DNA of 64,000 bases from an uncultured Clostridia bacterium. GTDB taxonomy: Bacteria > Bacillota > Clostridia > Christensenellales > Christensenellaceae. The DNA lies in contig CALVMT010000033.1 of assembly GCA_944347775.1 (NCBI GenBank), positions 1-64,000 on the forward strand, written 5' to 3'. The translations under genes and the position numbers were made by a program. A model generated the notes under the pieces. It had not been told where the DNA came from. It ran no database searches and saw only the letters and a program-made list of their open reading frames with translations. Within the stretch, counting starts at the first letter, position 1. Each line of letters opens with the position of its first letter. Shown here piece by piece: positions 51,542 to 58,936 of the stretch.

Positions 51542-52747
51542 TTATTTCGAAACAATGATATCTGACTTATGGTCGGGATAAGCGATAATTGTTTCTGTTT
51601 TATTTAATGCGTCGGAAATAAGTGTATCGGCATCCAATAGTCGAACAGATTTGAGGATTTTATCTAATTTAGGATGGGTGACGGGGTGTTTAGGGACAAA
51701 AACCGTACAACAATCTTCATAAGGTAGGATTGATGTTTCAAAAGTATTAATTCGTTTGGCCAATTCCATAATTTCCAACTTATCCATGCCAATCAACGGT
51801 CGAAATACCGGTAGATCGACAACTGCATTAGTAACTGCTAAAGAATAGAGAGTTTGACTAGCAACTTGACCAAGGCTTTCTCCTGTAATAAGAGCGCCAC
51901 AATTGCAATTTTTTGCAATTTTTTCCGCAATTCGCATCATAAATACACGCATAATAAGCGTTAACTGTTCTTCTGGGCATTTTTCATAAATTGCCATTTG
52001 AATATCTGTAAAATGAACCATATGTATTTTTATAGGTCCTGTATAAGAAGAAAGACGCTGAGCAAGCTCTATAACTTTTTGCTTTGCACGTTCGCTTGTA
52101 TACGGGAAACTATGATAATGAACAGCTTCCAGAGCGATACCGCGCTTGGCCATCATGTACCCGGCAACCGGACTGTCAATTCCGCCTGAAAGCAGTAGCA
52201 TACCTTTCCCTGATGTTCCTACAGGCATACCGCCACTACCCATGATAATGTCGGTATAAACAAATGCACTTTCTCGAATTTCCAAATAAACAATAAAGTC
52301 CGGATGATGGACATCTACTTTAAGGCCCGGTACATGGTTTAGAATATAACCGCCTGCTTCGGCGGAAAGAGCCATTGAATTCAAAGGGAAATGTTTATCC
52401 GAGCGTTTACTGTCAACTTTAAATGTGGCATTTTTTTTCCCGAGTGTATGCATTTTTTTACGCGCAGCGTCTGCTGCAGCAGAAAATATAATATCAAGAT
52501 TTTTATCCATTTCCATGGCAGGGCTGACAGAATAAATACCAAATATCTTGGCCATTGCGTCGATGGCTTGAGGTATGTCTTGTGAGGCAACTTTTCGTAA
52601 GTAGTAACGCCCTTGCCCTTTTTCAACATATCCATCAAATTTTTTTGCAGAAGCAACGATAGCTTGCAACAATGACTTTTCAAAATAAGGGCGATTTTGG
52701 CCTTTAAGATGAATTTCTCCGTATCGAATGAGTATCATGGGAGTCAT
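51542..52747 (-). CDS. thiI: tRNA 4-thiouridine synthase ThiI
   Basis: ThiI uses ATP and protein-bound sulfur to make 4-thiouridine in tRNA and can supply sulfur for the thiamine thiazole. The 401-residue product has an N-terminal ferredoxin-like/THUMP part (about 60-165), the PP-loop LSGGIDSPVAGYMMAKRG and conserved PYEDCCTVF near the C-terminus. It lacks the rhodanese domain of E. coli ThiI, as usual in Firmicutes. ATG at 52747 has AAGGAG 9 nt upstream. It lies 5 nt after its likely sulfur donor. Confidence 0.95.
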   Translation of the reverse strand: MTPMILIRYGEIHLKGQNRPYFEKSLLQAIVASAKKFDGYVEKGQGRYYLRKVASQDIPQAIDAMAKIFGIYSVSPAMEMDKNLDIIFSAAADAARKKMHTLGKKNATFKVDSKRSDKHFPLNSMALSAEAGGYILNHVPGLKVDVHHPDFIVYLEIRESAFVYTDIIMGSGGMPVGTSGKGMLLLSGGIDSPVAGYMMAKRGIALEAVHYHSFPYTSERAKQKVIELAQRLSSYTGPIKIHMVHFTDIQMAIYEKCPEEQLTLIMRVFMMRIAEKIAKNCNCGALITGESLGQVASQTLYSLAVTNAVVDLPVFRPLIGMDKLEIMELAKRINTFETSILPYEDCCTVFVPKHPVTHPKLDKILKSVRLLDADTLISDALNKTETIIAYPDHKSDIIVSK

Positions 52748-52752
52748 ATTGT

Positions 52753-53889
52753 TTATCTCCTTATAAAACCTTGAAATTTTTGAAGCGCAGAAATTGTTTT
52801 TTCTGCAGTATATTCAATTTCTTCAATTGTATTATCCGGGCAAACGCTAAACCGAACAGCGCATTCGGATAAAACAGGACTTAATCCAATCGATTCATGC
52901 ACACGAAAACTCCGTTTTTTAGAAGAACAGGCAGAACCGGTTGCAATATATATCCCATCTTTTTCTAACAAATGCAGAAGAACTTCGCCACGCATCCCCT
53001 CAAACGCCATATTGAGAATATGCGGAGCTGCGTTTGCAGGAGAAATACACACAGCACCGTTAGCCTTTTTTAACAATTCATACAATCTTTTCTTTAACGC
53101 AGCCATATGTGCAATTTTTTGCTCATGATTTGAGAGAAAATCTTTTGCAGCTTCTGCAAAACAAAGAATACCAAAAGTATTTTCTGTTCCGCTACGCAAT
53201 GTTTTTTCTTGCCCGCCACCTAAAAGAAAAGCTTTAAGAGGGACATTCTTTTTAAAGAATAAGATACCCGTTCCTTTTAAGCCATGAATTTTATGAGCAC
53301 TGGCGGTATAGTAATCTATTTTTGAGGACATCATATCAAATGGAATGCGCAAATATGCTTGTACTCCGTCGGAATAAAAGAGTGTTTGCGGATTTTTTTC
53401 TTTTACCGCATTGGCAATGGCACAAATATCGTTAATTGCGCCAGTTTCATTGTTAACATGCATTATTGAAACAAGAGCGGTATTATCACAAACCAATTCG
53501 GCAACAGACTGCGGAGAAATAATACCACTTTTCCCCGGTTTTATAAAATCTACACGATGCCCCTGTTGTTCCAACAGGCGGAAACATTCATATACACAAG
53601 GATGTTCATAAGCGGAAGTAATAAAATGCATTTTAGAAGCGCCATGTTTTTGCCAACCATTAAAAATAATTGTATTAGAAGCTTCTGTCCCGCAGGAAGT
53701 AAAAATTGCTTCCGGTGCATGGATAATTTTCTTAAGTAATTCTCTGGCTGCGTTTATTTTCTGTTCTACACGTATGGCAGGTAAATACAACGCAGATGGA
53801 TTTTGCCAAGTATGCGTGCAATAATGAGAAAAAAGTTCATTTAAACATGAAGCTGGTTTTGTTGTAGCTGCGTTATCCAAATAAATCAT
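52753..53889 (-). CDS. Cysteine desulfurase, IscS/NifS family (ThiI partner)
   Basis: The enzyme is PLP-dependent and moves sulfur from cysteine to an active-site cysteine. The 378-residue protein begins MIYLDNAATTKP, has HVNNETGAI, the PLP lysine in SAHKIHGLKGTG and the sulfur-carrying cysteine in ATGSACSSKKR. Adjacent thiI makes a role in tRNA thiolation likely, as with Bacillus NifZ; a role in Fe-S assembly cannot be excluded. The ribosome-binding site is weak. Confidence 0.93.
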   Translation of the reverse strand: MIYLDNAATTKPASCLNELFSHYCTHTWQNPSALYLPAIRVEQKINAARELLKKIIHAPEAIFTSCGTEASNTIIFNGWQKHGASKMHFITSAYEHPCVYECFRLLEQQGHRVDFIKPGKSGIISPQSVAELVCDNTALVSIMHVNNETGAINDICAIANAVKEKNPQTLFYSDGVQAYLRIPFDMMSSKIDYYTASAHKIHGLKGTGILFFKKNVPLKAFLLGGGQEKTLRSGTENTFGILCFAEAAKDFLSNHEQKIAHMAALKKRLYELLKKANGAVCISPANAAPHILNMAFEGMRGEVLLHLLEKDGIYIATGSACSSKKRSFRVHESIGLSPVLSECAVRFSVCPDNTIEEIEYTAEKTISALQKFQGFIRR

Positions 53890-53980
53890 ATTAAAGTACT
53901 TCCGTTCTGAAAGGATTTTTTCATTTTAGCATTTTTTCTTGTTTTTTTCAATGCGTAAAATGCTGTTCAAAACGAAAAAG

Positions 53981-54010
53981 CGAATAATTGAGAAAATTTT
54001 GTACACAATA
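53981..54010 (+). promoter_or_regulatory. Candidate SigG-type forespore promoter for the spoVA operon
   Basis: CGAATA (53981-53986) and CACAATA (54004-54010) are separated by 17 bp, close to the SigG pattern (GnATR and CATnnTA). SigG control of spoVA is known in Bacillus and Clostridium. The match is imperfect at the -10 box. Confidence 0.45.
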
Positions 54011-54042
54011 GCCGATAGAGAAAGTTTTTAAAGGAGAAATAT

Positions 54043-54168
54043 ATGAAAAAAGAATATAAGGAGATTCCGCTTGATGATCTTTCAGGAAAAGAAATGCCAA
54101 ATCAACCTGAAATCAGAGCACAACAGTTGACAGATTCTGCTGCAGCGAAAAGCGAACTAAAAGAATAA
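54043..54168 (+). CDS. Small 41-residue hydrophilic protein before spoVAC
   Basis: ATG at 54043 follows AAAGGAG by 6-7 nt and opens a 41-codon frame. The product starts MKKEYKEIPLDDLSG and is charged, with Gln/Ala/Lys-rich C-terminal half and no membrane segment. Its TAA shares one base with the spoVAC ATG (TAATG), a strong sign of translational coupling. It has no family I recognise. The good ribosome-binding site and the overlap argue that it is real; a role with the SpoVA channel is inference. Confidence 0.62.
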   Translation: MKKEYKEIPLDDLSGKEMPNQPEIRAQQLTDSAAAKSELKE

Positions 54169-54635
54169 TGAATATCAGAGAACAGTTAAATATTGGAAAT
54201 TATAATGCATATGTAAAAAAAGAAATGCCTAAATCAAAGGTGTTTTCCGAATGTATTCGTGCATTTTTTGTCGGTGGATTGATTTGTACATTGGGGCAGG
54301 CAATTCGGAACTTTGCTCAATATACGTTAGAACTTAGTGAAAACGAAGTAAGCGCATTTACAAGTATCATATTGATTTTTTTGGGAGCATTGTTAACGGG
54401 ACTTGGCGTTTATGATATTATTGGCAATTTTGCCGGTGCAGGAAGTATTATTCCTATTACAGGTTTTTCCAATTCTGTTGTTTCTTCGGCGTTGGAATTC
54501 AAGGCTGAGGGATACATTGTTGGGGTAGGTGCGAAATTGTTCACTGTGGCAGGGCCTGTGCTAGTCTATGGAATAAGCTCTTCTATTGTGGTAGGGCTAA
54601 TATACTATCTATTAAAATTATTGGGTATGGCATAG
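54168..54635 (+). CDS. spoVAC: Stage V sporulation protein AC
   Basis: SpoVAC is a membrane subunit of the channel that moves dipicolinic acid into the forespore and out on germination. The 155-residue product has about four to five helices and the conserved EFAGAGSIIPITGFSNSVVS-like stretch (GNFAGAGSIIPITGFSNSV). The N-terminal part is charged and cytoplasmic. It is followed 11 nt later by spoVAD. The operon lacks spoVAA, AB and AF, the reduced form found in many Clostridia. Confidence 0.94.
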   Translation: MNIREQLNIGNYNAYVKKEMPKSKVFSECIRAFFVGGLICTLGQAIRNFAQYTLELSENEVSAFTSIILIFLGALLTGLGVYDIIGNFAGAGSIIPITGFSNSVVSSALEFKAEGYIVGVGAKLFTVAGPVLVYGISSSIVVGLIYYLLKLLGMA

Positions 54636-54646
54636 GAGGCGTGATA

Positions 54647-55663
54647 ATGGGTGGAAAAATTTTGCCGGAAGGCACAATGATATTAGAAAACCCCGTTTAT
54701 ATTCGTGGGAAAGGTTCTGCTGTAGGGCAAGAAGAAGCAAAAGGTCCTTTGTCCGATTATTTCGATATTAAAGCGGATAATGCGAAATGGGGAGAAAAGA
54801 GTTTTGAGTTTGCTGAAAAAAAGTTTTTTATGAGCGCCTGTAAAAAGGCAGTAGAAGATGCAGGGTTGTCTCTTAATGACATTGATTTGCTGCTGGGAGG
54901 AGATTTACTGAACCAAATTATTACTGCATCATACTCTGCAAGAGACCTGGGACTTCCCTTTTTAGGTTTATATGGGGCATGCTCAGGAATGGCGCAAGCT
55001 TTAGCAACGGGAAGCATGTTGATTGATGGCGGCTTCGGTAATAATATTCTTTGCGCTGCCAGCAGCCATTACGCTACAGCAGAGCGGCAATTCCGTTCTC
55101 CTTTAGAATTAGGAACACCAAAGCCGCCAACGGGCCAAGATACGGTAACGGGTGCAGGAGCTACAGTTATCTCAAGTGAAAAGGGAAATAATAAAGTAGT
55201 GATTCGGGCGCTGACTATAGGTCGATGCGTAGATTTTGGAATTACAGATGCGAATAATATGGGTGCGGCAATGGCACCTTCTGCTGTCCAAAGCATTTTA
55301 ACACATCTGCAAAACAGAGGAAAAAACCCTTTAGATTATGATGCAGTTTTTACAGGTGATCTTGGTATGTTTGGAAGTAAGCTAATGATTGATCTTGCTC
55401 AAAAATGCGGTGTTGACCTATCGGAAGTACATCATGATTGCGGGAGTATGATTTATGAGGGAATGAAAAGTAAACGATGCGGTGCTAGCGGATGCGGCTG
55501 TTGTGCCGTTGTATTAAACGGATATATTTTGCGACAACTTGAACAAGGAAATTACCGACGCATATTATTTACCGCAACCGGAGCGATGATGTCAACTACA
55601 AGTGTTCAGCAAGGAGAAAGTATTCCCGGCATTGCGCATGTGATTGAGATGGAAAGGGTGTAA
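54647..55663 (+). CDS. spoVAD: Stage V sporulation protein AD
   Basis: SpoVAD is the dipicolinic-acid-binding subunit on the outer face of the spore membrane and has a thiolase-like fold. The 338-residue product shows NPVYIRGKGSAVGQEEAKGPL, DLLLGGDLLNQI, LYGACSGMAQALATGSM and GASGCGCCAVVLNGYIL. ATG at 54647 has AGGAGG 7 nt upstream, better than the GTG at 54641. It is soluble, with no signal peptide. Confidence 0.95.
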   Translation: MGGKILPEGTMILENPVYIRGKGSAVGQEEAKGPLSDYFDIKADNAKWGEKSFEFAEKKFFMSACKKAVEDAGLSLNDIDLLLGGDLLNQIITASYSARDLGLPFLGLYGACSGMAQALATGSMLIDGGFGNNILCAASSHYATAERQFRSPLELGTPKPPTGQDTVTGAGATVISSEKGNNKVVIRALTIGRCVDFGITDANNMGAAMAPSAVQSILTHLQNRGKNPLDYDAVFTGDLGMFGSKLMIDLAQKCGVDLSEVHHDCGSMIYEGMKSKRCGASGCGCCAVVLNGYILRQLEQGNYRRILFTATGAMMSTTSVQQGESIPGIAHVIEMERV

Positions 55664-55669
55664 TAAATA

Positions 55670-56026
55670 ATGGATTATATTAAAGCATTTGCAGTAGGGG
55701 GGATTATTTGTGTGATAGGACAAATTTTAATCTCTCTTACCAATATGACGCCAGCGCGTATTCTAGTCATGTTCGTAACTGGAGGAGTTATCCTCACCGC
55801 TTTAGGGATTTATGAACCTATCGTAGAATTTGGCGGAGCAGGGGCAACAGTACCGCTTACAGGATTTGGGTATTCGCTTGCTCAGGGAGTATTTAAAGCG
55901 GTAGATGAACATGGACTTCTTGGTATTTTTATAGGAGGCGTCACGGCGACGGCGGCAGGAATAGCTGCGACAATCTTTTTTGGATATCTTGTCTCTATTA
56001 TTTTTCAACCGAAAGTTAAGAAATAG
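55670..56026 (+). CDS. spoVAE: Stage V sporulation protein AE (AEb type)
   Basis: The third gene of the minimal spoVA set encodes a 118-residue membrane protein of about four helices that resembles SpoVAC, with the shared motif VEFGGAGATVPLTGFGYSLAQG. It begins 6 nt after spoVAD. It ends with a basic tail (FQPKVKK). Confidence 0.94.
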   Translation: MDYIKAFAVGGIICVIGQILISLTNMTPARILVMFVTGGVILTALGIYEPIVEFGGAGATVPLTGFGYSLAQGVFKAVDEHGLLGIFIGGVTATAAGIAATIFFGYLVSIIFQPKVKK

Positions 56027-56054
56027 GTACTTACCAAATGAAGCAGAAGTATTT

Positions 56055-56225
56055 TTGAGAGACTTGTTTTATAAACTTTTACAAACAGCTCGTTACGGAT
56101 ACACGATTGGCAGATGGAGTTTTTTGTGGAAAATTATTCTGGTGCTTTGGAATAACCTCGAAATTAAAATACCAAAAAAAATTCAAAAATTGCTTGATCG
56201 TTATATGGGTAATGTTAAAAGATAG
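56055..56225 (+). CDS. Possible small basic Trp-rich protein after spoVAE
   Basis: An open frame continues after spoVAE in another register. From TTG at 56055 it gives 56 residues, rich in Trp, Lys, Arg and Ile, with a probable amphipathic helix (WKIILVLWNNLEIKIPKKIQ). The stop codon lies in the following terminator stem. No good ribosome-binding site precedes any in-frame start (the frame opens at 55980, inside spoVAE). It may be a real spore-associated microprotein or chance. Confidence 0.3.
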   Translation: MRDLFYKLLQTARYGYTIGRWSFLWKIILVLWNNLEIKIPKKIQKLLDRYMGNVKR

Positions 56226-56262
56226 CCATGTGCGCACAGGTGTGCCGCATGGCTATTTTCTT
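56222..56262 (+). terminator. Intrinsic terminator after the spoVA operon
   Basis: A 9-bp stem (56222-56230 with 56248-56256) with an inner GCAC/GTGC extension is followed by TTTTC. Confidence 0.8.
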
Positions 56263-56287
56263 GTCTAAGTTAATGGAAAAATCAGAT

Positions 56288-56316
56288 TTTTCATAGTACA
56301 ATAAGTATAATATGAT
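56288..56316 (+). promoter_or_regulatory. Probable SigA promoter for cinA
   Basis: TTTTCA (56288-56293), a 17-bp spacer and TATGAT (56311-56316) precede cinA by 16 bp. TATAAT at 56306-56311 is an alternative -10 without a good -35. Confidence 0.45.
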
Positions 56317-56332
56317 AAGAGGGAGAAAATAA

Positions 56333-57592
56333 ATGAAACATATTAGGGCTGAAATATTGTGTGTAGGTACCGAAATTCTTTTGGGTGATATTGTCAATAC
56401 CAATGCAACTTATTTGGCAAAACAGCTTGCTTCTCTTGGTATAGAAGTCTATCATCAGTCTGTAGTGGGCGATAATCCAGAAAGGTTAAAAGAAAGTCTA
56501 AAAATTGCATTTTCCCGTGCTGATATGGTGGTCATGACAGGCGGCTTAGGACCGACTTATGATGATTTGACAAAAGAGACAGTGGCAGCCTATTTTGGCG
56601 AGAATATGCGTTTAGATGAAAATTCGCGTGAAAGAATCATGAATTTTTTTGCTGCAAAGAATGTGGAGGTCACACCAAATAATTTAAAACAGGCGCAGAT
56701 GCCCGAAGGTGCGATTGTTTTTGCTAATGATGCCGGGACAGCACCGGGTTTGGCAATAGAAAAAAATGGAAAAACGGCAATATTGATGCCGGGACCTCCT
56801 TTTGAGATGAGAACGATGTTTGAGGGGAAAATTCGTCCATGGTTGGCGCAACGCAGTGATCATGTATTAATTTCGCGGACAATTCACCTTCATGGAATTG
56901 GCGAAAGTGTAGTAGAGTATCGCCTCAAAGAATTGATGGAGGAAAGCAAGAATCCAACAATTGCGCCTTATGCAAAGCAAAGTGAAGTACAGCTTCGCGT
57001 TACTGCGGCCGCTGTAAGTCGGGAAGAAGCCTATGCGATGATGCAGCCGATTATTGATCAGGTTTATCGGGAACTTGGAGATTATGTATATGGTATTGAT
57101 ATTGGCAATCAGGAAACGGCATTAGTTCAATTATTGAAAGAGAAACAGATAAAAATTGCTACGGCGGAAAGTTGTACGGGTGGATTGCTCTCAAAACGAA
57201 TTACTGATGTTTCTGGGGCTTCTGAGGTATTTGAATTTGGGGTATGCACTTATGCAAATTGTATGAAGGAGAAAATCTTGGGAGTGGAAACTCAGACATT
57301 GCAACATTATGGTGCTGTTTCTTCACAGGTAGCAGAGCAGATGGCCAGAGGAGCGAGAAGAGTTGCCGGAGCGGAAATTGGTATAGGGATTACAGGAATT
57401 GCTGGCCCGGGAGGAGGGACGAAGGAAAAACCGGTAGGTTTGATTTATATTGCTGTTGACTCGCAAACATTTAGCCATGTAGAAAAATATCTGCCTGGGC
57501 ATCGTGGAATGGACAGAGATGCACTTCGCTATGCTGCAACACAGCATGCTTTGCGTTTGGCGATACAAGCTGCGAAACGTTATGTCAGGTAA
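56333..57592 (+). CDS. cinA: CinA: competence/damage-inducible protein, NMN amidohydrolase
   Basis: The 419-residue protein has an N-terminal MoCF-like domain (about 1-170: GTEILLGDIVNTNATYLA, TGGLGPTYDDLTKETVA, GPPFEMRTMF) and a C-terminal PncC domain (about 260-415: TAESCTGGLLSKRITDVSGAS, GITGIAGPGGGTKEKPVG). PncC deamidates nicotinamide mononucleotide in NAD recycling; the N-terminal domain acts on ADP-ribose-type pyrophosphates. In many Firmicutes cinA precedes recA, but here it does not. Confidence 0.95.
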   Translation: MKHIRAEILCVGTEILLGDIVNTNATYLAKQLASLGIEVYHQSVVGDNPERLKESLKIAFSRADMVVMTGGLGPTYDDLTKETVAAYFGENMRLDENSRERIMNFFAAKNVEVTPNNLKQAQMPEGAIVFANDAGTAPGLAIEKNGKTAILMPGPPFEMRTMFEGKIRPWLAQRSDHVLISRTIHLHGIGESVVEYRLKELMEESKNPTIAPYAKQSEVQLRVTAAAVSREEAYAMMQPIIDQVYRELGDYVYGIDIGNQETALVQLLKEKQIKIATAESCTGGLLSKRITDVSGASEVFEFGVCTYANCMKEKILGVETQTLQHYGAVSSQVAEQMARGARRVAGAEIGIGITGIAGPGGGTKEKPVGLIYIAVDSQTFSHVEKYLPGHRGMDRDALRYAATQHALRLAIQAAKRYVR

Positions 57593-57654
57593 GTAATGTT
57601 ATATTTTACCTGGACTTTATCTCAAAAACTAGTCAGATGCTTTTTTCTAAATTT

Positions 57655-57696
57655 ATGCCCGTATCTGTCGAATTAAAACGGATATGGGCATTTTTG
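57655..57696 (+). terminator. Intrinsic terminator after cinA
   Basis: An 11-bp stem (57655-57665 with 57681-57691, one G-T pair) is followed by TTTTTGCTT. Confidence 0.83.
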
Positions 57697-57772
57697 CTTA
57701 TTTGCATAATAAAAACAAATTGATAAAACATAAAAGGGAAAGAAAAATATAAGTAGAATTAACAGTTTTAAT

Positions 57773-58402
57773 TCAATGTTGAAAGTTTTGTAACATTTGC
57801 ATCGCTTGCATAAGATTAGTTCCAGAACTCATGTGGGATAAAGCATTTGCCATAGCCATAGCTTTTTGGATTTCTGCTGACGAACCTGTGCTTGACTGGT
57901 CTAATAGAGAAGCGATATCTGGCAGAGAAGAAGCGTCAAGACCACAGCTTTTCATGCGCATAAGTTTTTCTCGAAGGACAATGTATTTTTTTAATTGTTC
58001 AAAAGCACGGGCGCTGTTTTGCCCCCCATATTTTTTTAATGTATCCAATAAACCAAGAAGACGTTCGCTTTGGGTGAGCCAACAACGTTGAGGTTGCGGG
58101 CGCGGCGGATTGAGACAAGGATGAGAACATAATTCGCGAGCGGCATCTCCGGCCTGAAGAAGATGATGTGCGGCAAGAGCATCATGTTTACCCAGATAAG
58201 GCATAATATCTCGGATCATGCCAAAAGTAGCTTGGTTTACAAAGCCGTCTTTATAGACAAGAGAAAGTAAGTACAAAAGTGATGGCGAAAAACAAAGCTG
58301 TTCTGGTTCGGGAAAACATGGTGTTTCTTTTGGAGAAATTTTACACTTTGCAGAGATAACACAATGACGGTCAGGGTGTGGAGGGCGACGGGGATATTTC
58401 AT
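57773..58402 (-). CDS. Uncharacterised Cys/Pro/Met-rich protein
   Basis: I do not recognise this 209-residue protein. The N-terminus is basic and Pro/Cys-rich (MKYPRRPPHPDRHC, CKISPKETPCF). The middle (about 45-150) is helical and contains HDALAAHHLLQAGDAARE and another Cys/Pro patch. The C-terminal 45 residues are Ala/Met/Ser-rich (EIQKAMAMANALSHMSSG) and resemble a helical tail. No signal peptide or membrane helix is visible. TAGGAGC precedes the ATG by 9 nt. It faces the next unknown gene head to head in a sporulation-rich neighbourhood. Confidence 0.68.
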   Translation of the reverse strand: MKYPRRPPHPDRHCVISAKCKISPKETPCFPEPEQLCFSPSLLYLLSLVYKDGFVNQATFGMIRDIMPYLGKHDALAAHHLLQAGDAARELCSHPCLNPPRPQPQRCWLTQSERLLGLLDTLKKYGGQNSARAFEQLKKYIVLREKLMRMKSCGLDASSLPDIASLLDQSSTGSSAEIQKAMAMANALSHMSSGTNLMQAMQMLQNFQH

Positions 58403-58492
58403 TATAAACAGCTCCTATAAGAAGATGGTTTTTATCATATCTTATGCGAATTAAAGGGAAAATGTGCACAATTTCAGGAGAAAACGCATACA

Positions 58493-58506
58493 ATGCTCAT
58501 GAGCAT
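58493..58506. promoter_or_regulatory. 14-bp perfect palindrome between divergent unknown genes
   Basis: ATGCTCATGAGCAT reads the same on both strands. It lies 24 bp before the plus-strand gene at 58531 and about 90 bp from the minus-strand start, a plausible shared operator. A TACAAT overlaps its left edge as a possible -10 box. Confidence 0.35.
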
Positions 58507-58530
58507 ATCTCATAAAAAAGGAGGATAAGA

Positions 58531-58812
58531 ATGGCAAAGAAAGATTTACGAAGTTTTGCAAATAAGAAATCGGGCAAAACGATGAATCCGCAGCAAAAAG
58601 TACAGGCTGACCAATTGATGAAACAGGCTGAACAGTTTAAAGGGAAAAGTGATACAGAACTTATGGCACGACTAATGGAAGAGATAAGTAAAGGTAAAGC
58701 CAATGGTTCAATTAATCGAGAAACAATACAACAATTTGTTGCCCAGGTCTCACCGATGATGAATGCTCAGCAAAAAAACAAACTGAACGAAATTACAAAG
58801 AAATTATTCTAA
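58531..58812 (+). CDS. Uncharacterised small helical protein
   Basis: This 93-residue basic protein (MAKKDLRSFANKKSGKTMN start) is predicted to be all-helical and rich in Lys, Gln and Met (VQADQLMKQAEQFKGK, VSPMMNAQQKNKLNEI). No Cys, signal peptide or membrane segment is present. AAGGAGG precedes the ATG by 7 nt, so expression is credible. It resembles small nucleoid- or spore-type proteins in composition only. Its Met/Gln-rich helices echo the C-terminal tail of the divergent neighbour. Confidence 0.7.
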   Translation: MAKKDLRSFANKKSGKTMNPQQKVQADQLMKQAEQFKGKSDTELMARLMEEISKGKANGSINRETIQQFVAQVSPMMNAQQKNKLNEITKKLF

Positions 58813-58936
58813 AATAGAACCGCGAAAAAAATAGAATATGTTCTAATTTCCAGGAAAAACAATAGACGACATCTTTCGCCTGTATGCCATGTTGTAATAA
58901 AACTAAAAAAAGATTTGCTTGGCAGGTGTATTGATT

